NCBI RefSeq assembly: GCF_034930985.1
Contig: NZ_JAYGIM010000004.1
Coordinates: 186,001-250,000 of the forward strand
Direction of reading: 5' to 3'
Source: Arcicella lustrica
Lineage (GTDB): Bacteria > Bacteroidota > Bacteroidia > Cytophagales > Spirosomataceae
Length of the DNA stretch: 64,000 bases
Part shown: positions 38,196 through 46,286 of the stretch, in pieces
Layout: each line of letters starts with the position of its first letter
Position numbering within the stretch: the first letter of the stretch is position 1
Made by a program: the position numbers and the translations under genes
The notes under the pieces: model-generated
The model's input: only the letters and a program-made list of their open reading frames with translations
Database searches by the model: none
What the model was told of the DNA's origin: nothing

Positions 38196-38615
38196 TTAAC
38201 TCTTTGCGTAAAAAATATATGCTGGAATTACAAAAATTGCTATTCCAATTTTAAAGTTTCTCCACACTGTACGCTTCTTTATGCTAAATGCCGTTTCATA
38301 ATATCCCGTTCTATAATTAGTGTTCCTCATCAATACTGGCTCTGGTAATCCTAGTCTGTGAATAGAAGGTCTTTTGGTAGCAGTAGCATAAGCTGGAATT
38401 AAACCCAAAGGTCCTGTTAAAATAGTTGTAACTAATGTTAGCTGTGATGCCTCTCGATACTTGTAATAATAGATTTTAGCATCATTTACTCCTTTCACAT
38501 AACTGGAGTCTTTGGGATTAGCTAAAGAATCTGAGCTAGTAATTACTTGCCCAATAGAAAGATTCATTTTTAGGAGTAGTGTAATAGCCACTGCTAAACA
38601 TTTTGTTTTTTTCAT
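38196..38615 (-). CDS. Small exported or membrane protein of unknown function
   Basis: A 139-residue protein with a signal peptide to about residue 22 (KMNLSIGQ). One hydrophobic segment lies at about 57-78 (QLTLVTTILTGPLGLIPAYATA) and another at the C-terminus (FKIGIAIFVIPAYIFYA), with a basic linker between. I do not recognise the family; many Bacteroidota genomes have similar short proteins with an GPLGLIPA-type segment. It is a single gene on the minus strand. Confidence 0.6.
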   Translation of the reverse strand: MKKTKCLAVAITLLLKMNLSIGQVITSSDSLANPKDSSYVKGVNDAKIYYYKYREASQLTLVTTILTGPLGLIPAYATATKRPSIHRLGLPEPVLMRNTNYRTGYYETAFSIKKRTVWRNFKIGIAIFVIPAYIFYAKS

Positions 38616-38823
38616 TCTTGGTTTGCGAGTTTTTTAATACAAAAAATACTGGTAGAAAAATTAATGAAAGCCTTACATAAAAAAACTGATTGTTTGAAAA
38701 CTAAAGGACGAAAGGAAGCCTACGACTTTGGTGTCCACGAACTATTAACAAATATGCTTGAGAAATATTATACCTGTCAAGTAATATCAACAATATTTTG
38801 AATTTGTTTACAACATCTTTTAT

Positions 38824-38867
38824 AAAAAATAAACCCATAAATGAATGATACTTCACTTATGGGTTTA
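38824..38867 (-). terminator. Terminator of the S41 peptidase gene
   Basis: An 11-bp perfect stem (38830-38840 with 38857-38867); on the minus strand it is followed by TTTTTTAT. It lies 20 bases beyond the stop codon of the protease gene. Confidence 0.8.
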
Positions 38868-38886
38868 TTAAATGTTGAATATTTTA

Positions 38887-40581
38887 CTACTGCTTACCCG
38901 AATGCGTCAGGGTTTCAACCATTTCACCACGAGCTAGTTTTTCTGCTTTTTCAAAGTTTTGTAATGCTTTTTGCAGTGTTTCATCGAAAGACAACAACAC
39001 TTGATAATATTCATTATTCAAGGTTCTGTTGGTTTTTCTTTGCCAAATATTTCTAGCCACTAAAGCTTTTACTTGTCCTCGGATATAATTGGCTGAACGC
39101 TCATAATCTTTGGCTGAATATTTGATTTTTGCTTGTGCTGCCAGTTTTTGTAAATCTGCCATCATGGCATCAGTCACAACAAATTGTTTTGAAAAATCCT
39201 TGAAACTAAGTTTATCCAAAGTCTTCAAATTGTTATTTGCATAATTCAAAGCATATTCTCTGATGACATTCTTACTAAACAATTCGGTTAAATACTTAGA
39301 ATAATACGTAGTATCTCTTGCCACAAATACATCTGGCGTGATGCCTCCGCCACCATAAACTATTCTACCTGCAACAGTTTTATATTTTAGTTTCTCATTA
39401 AATTTGATACTGTCAGAACTAAAAAACTCTCCGCTTTTTATTCGTTGTTCATAGTCTTTTTCGTAATCTTCTTCTTTTCCTAAAGCGTATGGTTTTTGAA
39501 TACTTCTACCACTTGGTGTATAATATCTCGAAATGGTCAATCTTAATTCTGAACCATCATGCAAAGTAATTGGCATTTGTACCAAACCTTTTCCAAACGA
39601 ACGTCTGCCGACAATCAAAGCACGGTCATTATCTTGTAAAGCTCCCGCTACAATTTCAGAAGCCGAAGCACTGTTTTCATCTACTAATACAATCACTGCT
39701 CCTTTTTCAAAAATGCCTTCTTGACGTGTAAAAGTTTGTGAATCAAACTTTGTGCCTTTTCCATCTGTGTAAACAATCAGTCTATCGTCTGATAACAATT
39801 CATCAACCATTTTCTCAGCACGATCTTTATATCCTCCAGGGTTTCCACGTAAATCAAGTACTAATCTTTTTAAACCTTGCGATTTCAAAGAAGTTAATAC
39901 TTTTTTAAATTCATCGTAAGTAGATTCTGTAAAACGGTCAACTTTGATATATCCCGTTTGGTTATCCATCATAAACCCAGCATTGATTGAATAAGAAGGG
40001 ATTCTATCACGAGTAACCGTAAAAGTTCTGACTTTACTTTCGCCATTTCTTACAATTTCTAGGTTTACTTCGCTTCCTCTTGGTCCTCTGAGTTTACTAA
40101 ATATCAAGCTTGAATTTACTTTTTGTCCAATCAGTGAAACACCATCTGCTTTAATTAGTCGGTCACCACTTTTAATGCCCACTGCATCCGAAGGACCACC
40201 CACCATCGCATTAACAACATAAACGGTATCATTAAAAACATTGAATTCAATACCAATGCCATCAAAACCCGATTCTAATTGTGAACGTGCCGCTGCCACA
40301 TCTTCTGTTGAAAAATAGGAAGTATGTGGGTCTAATTTCTCTAACATTTTTTTGATAGAAAACTCTACCAAAGAATCTGTACTGACAGAATCTACATAAT
40401 TAGTTTCAACCAAAGAAAGTACTTCACGATATTTTGCAATACCTTTTGCAACATTATTCATCCTCGACTGACCACCAAAGAAATTGGCACCAACAAGCAT
40501 ACCTATCACCAAAGTAAAAGCAATGATAATGGGAAGTCTGACACTCATTGGTGAATTATTTACGGGCTTATTTTCCTTCAT
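38887..40581 (-). CDS. C-terminal processing peptidase, S41 family (CtpA-like)
   Basis: A 564-residue periplasmic protease. Residues 15-38 are a membrane anchor or signal. A PDZ domain lies at about 100-190 (GIGIEFNVFNDTVYVVNAMVGGPSDAVGIKSGDRLIKADG) and the S41 catalytic core at about 205-370. The Ser/Lys dyad is Ser306 in DENSASASE and Lys331 in SFGKGLVQ, spaced by 25 as in the CtpA/Prc family. The C-terminal 150 residues (DRFVVTDAM region to the end) are helical. It degrades or trims periplasmic or outer-membrane proteins from their C-terminal ends. Single gene, divergent from ruvX. Confidence 0.92.
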   Translation of the reverse strand: MKENKPVNNSPMSVRLPIIIAFTLVIGMLVGANFFGGQSRMNNVAKGIAKYREVLSLVETNYVDSVSTDSLVEFSIKKMLEKLDPHTSYFSTEDVAAARSQLESGFDGIGIEFNVFNDTVYVVNAMVGGPSDAVGIKSGDRLIKADGVSLIGQKVNSSLIFSKLRGPRGSEVNLEIVRNGESKVRTFTVTRDRIPSYSINAGFMMDNQTGYIKVDRFTESTYDEFKKVLTSLKSQGLKRLVLDLRGNPGGYKDRAEKMVDELLSDDRLIVYTDGKGTKFDSQTFTRQEGIFEKGAVIVLVDENSASASEIVAGALQDNDRALIVGRRSFGKGLVQMPITLHDGSELRLTISRYYTPSGRSIQKPYALGKEEDYEKDYEQRIKSGEFFSSDSIKFNEKLKYKTVAGRIVYGGGGITPDVFVARDTTYYSKYLTELFSKNVIREYALNYANNNLKTLDKLSFKDFSKQFVVTDAMMADLQKLAAQAKIKYSAKDYERSANYIRGQVKALVARNIWQRKTNRTLNNEYYQVLLSFDETLQKALQNFEKAEKLARGEMVETLTHSGKQ

Positions 40582-40720
40582 CTTTTAATCAAAAAATTAT
40601 TTTAACAACAAAATACCAATAAATTCTTAAAAAGCATATAATGTTCTACCTTTTTCAGCAGGAATAGGTTTTTTAATAACGATGAATTCATTCGGAAAAT
40701 ATTTGCCCAATAAAATGATG

Positions 40721-40728
40721 TAACTTTG
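40721..40728 (+). promoter_or_regulatory. Candidate -7 box upstream of ruvX
   Basis: TAACTTTG matches TAnnTTTG; a TTTG at 40702-40705 lies 15 bases upstream, a little short of the usual -33 spacing. Confidence 0.35.
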
Positions 40729-40848
40729 TAAGATAATAAATCAAAAATACTTCAACCCTAGCTCTACTATTCTGAAGAAAGATTTTTTCAATTCAATTTC
40801 TTTCTCTCGAATGTTTAAAAGGGCAATTGCTGAGGTAATTCAAATACA

Positions 40849-41265
40849 ATGGGAAGAATTTTAGCCATAGACTATGGCAGTAAAAGAGTAGGTTTGGCAG
40901 TAACCGACCCTTTAAAAATTATTGCTTCTGCTTTAGATACTATTCATAGCAAAGATGTTTTGGAATTTTTGAAAGCATATATTGCCCGTGAAGAAGTTGA
41001 AGCGATGGTTGTGGGAATGCCCGTAAACTTAGATGGAGAAGACACCAACAATACACCACAAGTAAAAGGCTTTGTAAAAGGTCTGAAAAAAGCATTTCCT
41101 GATATGCCCATTCATTTACATGACGAACGTTTTACTTCGTCGATGGCAATGAGTGCCATGATTACAAGCGGATATTCGAAAAAAGACCGCCGTGAAAAAG
41201 GAAATATTGATAAAATTTCTGCGACAATCATTTTACAATCTTTTATGGAAAGTAAAGGGATGTAA
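40849..41265 (+). CDS. ruvX: Holliday junction resolvase-like RNase H-fold protein
   Basis: A 138-residue YqgF/RuvX protein of normal length. ILAIDYGSKRVGLAVTDP (4-21) carries the first acidic residue Asp7; VVGMPVNLDGEDTN (about 54-67) and HDERFTSSMA (about 91-100) give the other conserved acids; IDKISATIILQSFME is the usual C-terminal helix. YqgF is an essential nuclease linked to Holliday-junction resolution and 16S rRNA processing. aroE follows on the same strand after about 105 bases. Confidence 0.93.
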   Translation: MGRILAIDYGSKRVGLAVTDPLKIIASALDTIHSKDVLEFLKAYIAREEVEAMVVGMPVNLDGEDTNNTPQVKGFVKGLKKAFPDMPIHLHDERFTSSMAMSAMITSGYSKKDRREKGNIDKISATIILQSFMESKGM

Positions 41266-41370
41266 TTAATTGAGCGTTTGAATGAATGAGTGATTTAGTG
41301 ATTAATACATTAAAAATAACAATTTTCAACAAAGCTTATAGCGTACGCTTCAAGGCAAAAAACAATCAAC

Positions 41371-42123
41371 ATGAATCTTTACGGACTTATTGGCTATCCG
41401 CTTGGACATTCATTTTCTAAAGGATACTTCACTGAAAAATTCCAACAATTAGGCATTGCCGACACCCATACTTATGAAAAATTTGAATTAGAAAACATTC
41501 AAGATTTTCCTGCTTTATTAAAAAATAATAGTCTAGCACTGAAAGGTTTGAACGTCACCATTCCCCATAAACAAAACGTTATTCCTTTTTTGGATGCAGT
41601 AGATGAAGCCGCTTTAAAAATCGGTGCAGTTAATACCATCAAAATTATGCCTGATGGCTCTACCAAAGGTTTCAATACTGATTATTGGGGTTTTAGATGG
41701 ACTTTAGAAAAGTGGGCGGACTTTCAAGAAATCTTACCTCAGAAAGCTTTAGTGTTAGGAAAAGGTGGCGCAGCAAAAGCAATTATTCAAGCTTTGCAAG
41801 ATTTAGGTTTAGCCACACAATATGTATCAAGAACTAAAGAAGAAGACACCATTACTTATGAAGAATTAACTGAAGAAGTAATGAATGAACATCTTTTTAT
41901 TGTGAATACGACTCCTTTAGGAATGTATCCTAAAATAGAAAACTTTCCAGCAATACCTTATCAATTATTGACGGATAAACATTTGTTGTATGACATCGTC
42001 TATAATCCTTTGGAGACCACTTTCTTAAAAAAAGGACTTGAAAATGGGGCAAAAGGTGTTCATTTCGGTTTAGAAATGCTTCATGGACAAGCAGAAAAAG
42101 CTTGGGAAATTTGGAACGCATAA
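41371..42123 (+). CDS. aroE: Shikimate dehydrogenase
   Basis: A 250-residue enzyme that reduces 3-dehydroshikimate to shikimate with NADPH. Shikimate binding residues are visible in GHSFSKGYF (Ser at 14 and 16), LKGLNVTIPHKQNVIPF (catalytic Lys at about 67) and IGAVNTIK with NTDYWGF (Asp at about 103). The NADP Rossmann segment is ALVLGKGGAAKAIIQAL at about 126-142, and QAEKAWEIW closes the fold. The stop codon is followed directly by the first 21-nt repeat array. Confidence 0.93.
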   Translation: MNLYGLIGYPLGHSFSKGYFTEKFQQLGIADTHTYEKFELENIQDFPALLKNNSLALKGLNVTIPHKQNVIPFLDAVDEAALKIGAVNTIKIMPDGSTKGFNTDYWGFRWTLEKWADFQEILPQKALVLGKGGAAKAIIQALQDLGLATQYVSRTKEEDTITYEELTEEVMNEHLFIVNTTPLGMYPKIENFPAIPYQLLTDKHLLYDIVYNPLETTFLKKGLENGAKGVHFGLEMLHGQAEKAWEIWNA

Positions 42124-42160
42124 AACAATGTTCCTCTCTACATGGGAGTGTTTGGGAGTG

Positions 42161-42349
42161 TTCACTAAACTACATCGCTCGTTTTCTAAGTCACAAAGCG
42201 AGTTTTCTAAATTACAAAGCAAGATTTCTAATCTACGAAGCGTGTTTTCTAAATCACAAAGCAAGATTTCTAATCTACGGAGCGAGTTTTCTGAGTCACA
42301 AGGCTAGATTTCTAATCTACGGAGCGAGTTTTCTAAGTTACAAAGCAAG
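42161..42349. repeat. 21-nt tandem repeat array 1 (nine units)
   Basis: Nine exact-length 21-base units (starts at 42161, 42182, 42203 and so on to 42329) without spacers, plus a decaying tenth. Consensus core is TTTTCTAARTYACAAAGC with three more bases. Units 4, 6 and 8 (ATTTCTAATCTACGGAGC type) alternate with the others, giving a 42-base higher order. Because 21 is divisible by three, frames on both strands stay open as heptad repeats (LCDLEN-like on the minus strand). It lies between convergent aroE and a kinase gene. A sister array is at 53125-53355. Confidence 0.9.
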
Positions 42350-42437
42350 ATTTCTGAATGAGTCTTGATTTTTTTTTAATGGGAATGGGGAAACAGAGGA
42401 CGATGAATTTCAAATATTCTTTAATATATTCCCTAAC

Positions 42438-42501
42438 ACGGATTTCCAATCCGTAATAAAAATAAATATATAACATAAAAAACACGAGTTGGAAACTCGT
42501 G
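42438..42501. repeat. REP-like hairpin doublet
   Basis: Two short perfect hairpins: 42438-42444 with 42448-42454 (ACGGATT stem, TCC loop) and 42483-42490 with 42494-42501 (CACGAGTT stem, GGA loop), 28 bases apart. Their layout (a CTAAC tag before the first, GCTAC after the second) is that of REP pairs moved by RAYT transposases in Bacteroidota. It lies directly after the kinase gene stop at 42539. Confidence 0.55.
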
Positions 42502-42538
42502 CTACTTTGTGTAATGATGATAAAACTTAAAACAGACA

Positions 42539-44278
42539 TCAAACAAAAGGAATTGAAATCGTTACAGAAGTTCCAGCCGTAGGTTCTGAATGTAAAGTAA
42601 TAATGCCATGCAAATAATTTACTCTTGAACGAATATTATTCCATCCATTATTCTCTGGTTGTACATTGTTATCGTCGAAACCTTTTCCGTCGTCTTCAAC
42701 GGTAATGGTCAGGGTTCTCTCTTCTTGATAAACAAGCTGAATCAGGATTTCAGAAGCATCAGCATGTTTGAGGGCATTCGTCATCAATTCTTGAATAATC
42801 CTAAAAATCATTAAGCTACTTTCAGGCGAAATATCGAATTCTTTCCCAAAATGTTGAAAGATAATATTCGGCGAAGTACTGTTTTGTTTTAAAATCAAAT
42901 CATCAATCGAACGAATTAAACCAAATTGGGTCAGTGCATTTGGTTGTAAATTACTTGAAATAATACGTACTTCTGCACAGGCATCATCTATCATTTCCGC
43001 AATTTGGTCTTTAGAAGTATTGATATTTTCTGTCTGGAATTTAATTCTGGATAATAAAGTCCCTAAGCCATCATGAAGTTCTTGCGAAATACGCAGTCTT
43101 TCTATTTCTTGTCCGTTAATCAAAGCACGAAGTGTTTCGATTTGAATATTTTTCTTTACTTTCTCGGCATCCAAACGATTAAACCTTTGTCGGCTAAAAT
43201 AGGCGTAAGTCAGCACGCCAATCAATAGAATCGCCAAAATAATTAAGACAATATACATTTGTTGGCGAATCAAAAGTTTGTCTAATTCTATGTCGGCGAG
43301 TTTCTTTTCTAAAGCAATTTTAGAAACCACCATGCGCTGTTTTTCCAGTAAATTATATTCGCTAAAAGCACGAACATCGCTTTCCATTTTAGAAAAATAG
43401 ATTTCTTCAGTGGTTTTTCTGGCTTTATTCATAAAGTCATAAGCCTTCTGAAAATTCTTTTGTTTGAAGTAATAGTTTTGTGTTTCATAATACACTTCCT
43501 TTTGTAATTGTAACAAAATGCTATTGCTTTCAACAATTTTTTGACTTTCCAATAAGGCCTGCAACCTTTCTTCTTGATTATCAAGAGCATCTAAGCATTT
43601 AGATTTTATATACAGTGAAAGAGCCTCCAACCAGTCAATTTGTAATTTTTTACCTATTCTATAACTTATTTCGGCATGCTTCAATGACTCGTCGTAGTTT
43701 GCAATACGATAATAATAATCTGAATAAGAAGAATGAAGCCTTCCTTCGTAAGCCTCATCTTTTACTTTTTTGTTAAGCATTTCAACCCTATCGAGAATTT
43801 CTTTTACGTTTTTAAAATTATTCTCATGAATATCAATATTGGCTAAATTCACTAAATGCCCAATTTCACTAATTGGTTGATTTTTTACTCTGAAATAATC
43901 AACAGCACTTGTAATGTATTCTTTTGCATATTCTTTGATAAAAGGTCTATCCATAAAGTAAGAACCCAAAGCACCTCGAATATTGTAAAAATTAGCGGAA
44001 TCTTTCATTATTAAAAAACACTCCATACTTTTACGGAGGTTCGTCAGCGGAGAATAATTGAGTCCGTACTGTTTCTCTTCACTTTTGGCATAACTCCAAT
44101 AAGTATAGGCTAGCCCAAGCGTATCTTTTTTGTTTTGATATTTTTGTAGCAGTTGGTCTAATTGAGTTTTAGTATAGTTTTTACTTAAACTAGGGTACTC
44201 ATCTTGGGAAATTGCAATAGAAACCTTGAGAAGCAAAAATAATATTGTTATTTTAGGAGATAAAAGAAGGTTCTTCAT
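42539..44278 (-). CDS. NarX/DesK-type sensor histidine kinase with TPR sensor
   Basis: About 579 residues from the ATG at 44278 (MKNLLLSPKITILFLLL, a signal peptide); the frame extends to 44314 but would overlap the divergent regulator gene. The periplasmic part (about 30-330) consists of TPR-like helix pairs; a membrane helix lies near residues 340-360 (YIVLIILAILLIGVLTYAYF). The HisKA_3 domain has the phospho-acceptor His in QEIERLRISQELHDGLGTLL, and the HATPase domain carries RIIQELMTNALKHADAS and NGWNNIRSRVNYL. It pairs with the NarL-type regulator encoded divergently 39 bases away. Confidence 0.9.
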   Translation of the reverse strand: MKNLLLSPKITILFLLLKVSIAISQDEYPSLSKNYTKTQLDQLLQKYQNKKDTLGLAYTYWSYAKSEEKQYGLNYSPLTNLRKSMECFLIMKDSANFYNIRGALGSYFMDRPFIKEYAKEYITSAVDYFRVKNQPISEIGHLVNLANIDIHENNFKNVKEILDRVEMLNKKVKDEAYEGRLHSSYSDYYYRIANYDESLKHAEISYRIGKKLQIDWLEALSLYIKSKCLDALDNQEERLQALLESQKIVESNSILLQLQKEVYYETQNYYFKQKNFQKAYDFMNKARKTTEEIYFSKMESDVRAFSEYNLLEKQRMVVSKIALEKKLADIELDKLLIRQQMYIVLIILAILLIGVLTYAYFSRQRFNRLDAEKVKKNIQIETLRALINGQEIERLRISQELHDGLGTLLSRIKFQTENINTSKDQIAEMIDDACAEVRIISSNLQPNALTQFGLIRSIDDLILKQNSTSPNIIFQHFGKEFDISPESSLMIFRIIQELMTNALKHADASEILIQLVYQEERTLTITVEDDGKGFDDNNVQPENNGWNNIRSRVNYLHGIITLHSEPTAGTSVTISIPFV

Positions 44279-44291
44279 ATTAGTATAAATA

Positions 44292-44299
44292 TACATTTG
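44292..44299 (+). promoter_or_regulatory. Candidate -7 box for the response regulator
   Basis: TACATTTG fits TAnnTTTG and is 18 bases before the ATG at 44318. The whole divergent space is only 39 bases, so any -33 element overlaps the kinase start. Confidence 0.4.
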
Positions 44300-44317
44300 C
44301 CAAATATTAATCACGTA

Positions 44318-44959
44318 ATGATACGCATTTTATTAGTTGATGACCATAAAATTTTCACGGAGGGAGTAGCTTCATTGTTATCGCCTATTTCAGATTTTGA
44401 AGTAGTTGGTGAATGCAAAACGGCTGAACAAGTTAAGATTTTTTTAGCAGCAAATAGCATTGATGTTATGCTGCTAGACATCAACCTTGGCGAAGACAGT
44501 GGTTTGGATGTCTGTAAGTATATTTCAGACAATTATCCAACTGTAAAAGTATTGGCGATGTCGATGTATAATGATGAAAGCTTTATCACGAAAATGATTA
44601 AAAATGGTTCTTCAGGCTATATTTTGAAAAATACTGGTACGGAAGAATTACAAAAAGCCATTAGAACGGTTTATGAAGGCAATACTTATCAAAGTGAAGA
44701 AGTGATGAACATCATCATGAGGGGATTGACACGACAAAAACAACAAGAAAAAAGCCTTTATCAGATTCGTTTTACAAGAAGAGAAAGAGAAATACTTGAC
44801 CTTATCGGAAAAGGTTTAACGACGAAAGAAATTGCCACAACGCTTTTCATCAGCGACAAAACCGTAGAAACACACAGAAGTAATTTATTAGCAAAATTTG
44901 AAGTAAAAAACGTAGCAGGACTCATCAAACTTGCTATTGAATATGGATATTTGAAGTAG
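44318..44959 (+). CDS. NarL/FixJ-family response regulator
   Basis: About 213 residues. Receiver domain 1-120 with Asp8-Asp9, phospho-acceptor Asp54 in VMLLDINLG, and Lys in GYILKNTG; then a GerE/LuxR helix-turn-helix at about 148-205 (FTRREREILDLIGKGLTTKEIATTLFISDKTVETHRSNLL). The start at 44318 is chosen over an in-frame TTG at 44297, which lies inside the -7 box. Partner of the kinase at 42539-44278, read from the divergent promoter region. Confidence 0.9.
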   Translation: MIRILLVDDHKIFTEGVASLLSPISDFEVVGECKTAEQVKIFLAANSIDVMLLDINLGEDSGLDVCKYISDNYPTVKVLAMSMYNDESFITKMIKNGSSGYILKNTGTEELQKAIRTVYEGNTYQSEEVMNIIMRGLTRQKQQEKSLYQIRFTRREREILDLIGKGLTTKEIATTLFISDKTVETHRSNLLAKFEVKNVAGLIKLAIEYGYLK

Positions 44960-44982
44960 TTAGTGAATGAGTGAGTTGTGAA

Positions 44983-45098
44983 TTGTGAGTTAGTGAATAG
45001 GTAAATCACTAATTCTTATTTAGAGTTTATATTACTACTTACTTCAAAAATAATCATTAATTAACTAACTCCATAACTCACAATTCACTAACTCACAA
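44983..45098. repeat. GTGAGTTAGTGAAT inverted repeat between regulator and phosphatase genes
   Basis: Arms 44983-44998 and 45083-45098 pair perfectly over 16 bp, and shorter variants of the same words surround them. It occupies the space between two convergent genes. Confidence 0.75.
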
Positions 45099-45104
45099 CT
45101 ACAA

Positions 45105-46037
45105 CTAATAGCTCACATAATTATTAGTAAACGAACCGTCGTCGTATAAATCAATTACTGCATAGCCCGCTTCGGTATGCTGGTATTTTCCAAACCACCA
45201 TCTGCCAGAAACAGCTCCGTTACAACAATACGAAACACCATTATAATCCACACGGTCACTTAAATGTATATGTCCTGAAACAGCAAGTTTTACATTTTTA
45301 TGGTCATGAAAAAGTTCTGCTAATTGTTTAGAATCAGTGTGCATCCAACTTCCAGGTACTTCCCAACGCCCATCTTTTTCTTTCATGTTGTTTCCATCAA
45401 AAAAAACACAAGCTGCCAAAATAGGAATATGCGAGATAACCATCGTTGGTTTATTGGCTGGTAAAATTTTAAGATCTTTTTTCAGCCAGTCAAATTGCTC
45501 TTCATCAACATTGGCCGTGTACCAAGAACCATCTTTCTTTTTCTGAACACTATCCAACATCACAAAATGCCAATCTTTATTATCAAAGCTATAATAACGC
45601 TTATCCATGCCCATTTCGTCCATTGCCCATTTTTTGCCATCTTCAAAGCTACTTTGGCTATCGCCTTCGCAACAAATATCATGGTTACCAACACTGTGGA
45701 AAACAGGCAAAGAGTTTTCAGCTTTCAGTACATCATTGAATAAATTCCACTGTTTTTTTACATTCCCTTTCCTGTGTTTATGGGCATCCATCACACAATC
45801 TCCAGAATTGATAATCAAATCAGGTTTTACAACATCTTGAATATGATGCAAACACTTAGCAAAACCTTTTGAAGAATTTACCAAAGGAATGGCTTCCTCA
45901 ATGTGTACATCTGTAATATGAGCTACTCTTAAAACTCTTTTCGGAGTGTTTGTTTGCTCTTTTGCTTTTACAAAATTCGGAATGGATAAACCGCCAGCTA
46001 CAAGCCCCATCTGGCGAAGTAAATCACGTCTTTGCAT
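45105..46037 (-). CDS. Tat-exported calcineurin-like metallophosphoesterase
   Basis: A 310-residue enzyme with a twin-arginine signal (MQRRDLLRQMGLVAGG). The di-metal motifs are visible: Asp near HITDVHIEE (39-47), INSGDCVMDAH (about 75-85), VGNHDICC (about 117-124), VISHIPILAA (about 205) and SGHIHLSDR (about 259). These bind two metal ions for hydrolysing phosphoesters. The substrate is unknown (possibly a phospholipid, nucleotide or phosphorylated sugar). It is a single gene on the minus strand. Confidence 0.85.
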   Translation of the reverse strand: MQRRDLLRQMGLVAGGLSIPNFVKAKEQTNTPKRVLRVAHITDVHIEEAIPLVNSSKGFAKCLHHIQDVVKPDLIINSGDCVMDAHKHRKGNVKKQWNLFNDVLKAENSLPVFHSVGNHDICCEGDSQSSFEDGKKWAMDEMGMDKRYYSFDNKDWHFVMLDSVQKKKDGSWYTANVDEEQFDWLKKDLKILPANKPTMVISHIPILAACVFFDGNNMKEKDGRWEVPGSWMHTDSKQLAELFHDHKNVKLAVSGHIHLSDRVDYNGVSYCCNGAVSGRWWFGKYQHTEAGYAVIDLYDDGSFTNNYVSY

Positions 46038-46166
46038 CTAATTTCAGTTTGGTTTCGCAAAGATTACCTTTTAAGATAAGCTATTGGTTGTCTGACAATT
46101 AAGCCTTTGTAAACTTTATTGATGGATTGTAAAGAAATTGTAAATTAGCGGTGAGCTATTAGCTGC

Positions 46167-46274
46167 GAGCCTTGAGCAATGAGCTTTGAGATTTTATAGC
46201 TGCAAACCTTTTAAAAGGGAGTATTAAAGCTGATAACTCAAAACTCACTTCTCAAAGCTCATTGCTCAAGGCTC
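46167..46274. repeat. Perfect 25-bp inverted repeat of GAGCTTTGAGCAATGAGC words
   Basis: Arms 46167-46191 and 46250-46274 pair without mismatch, 58 bases apart. Weaker matching words (GAGCTATGAGCTACGAG type) extend to about 46151 on one side and 46322 on the other, the latter inside the 3' end of the ATP-grasp gene. The 249-base gap contains no gene. Confidence 0.85.
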
Positions 46275-46286
46275 AAAGCTTATTGC

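Noticed and set aside
42083..42368. Heptad-repeat frames on both strands of array 1.
   Set aside because: Frames are open on both strands simply because the unit length is divisible by three; no start context or conserved ends mark a gene. Reported as a repeat instead.
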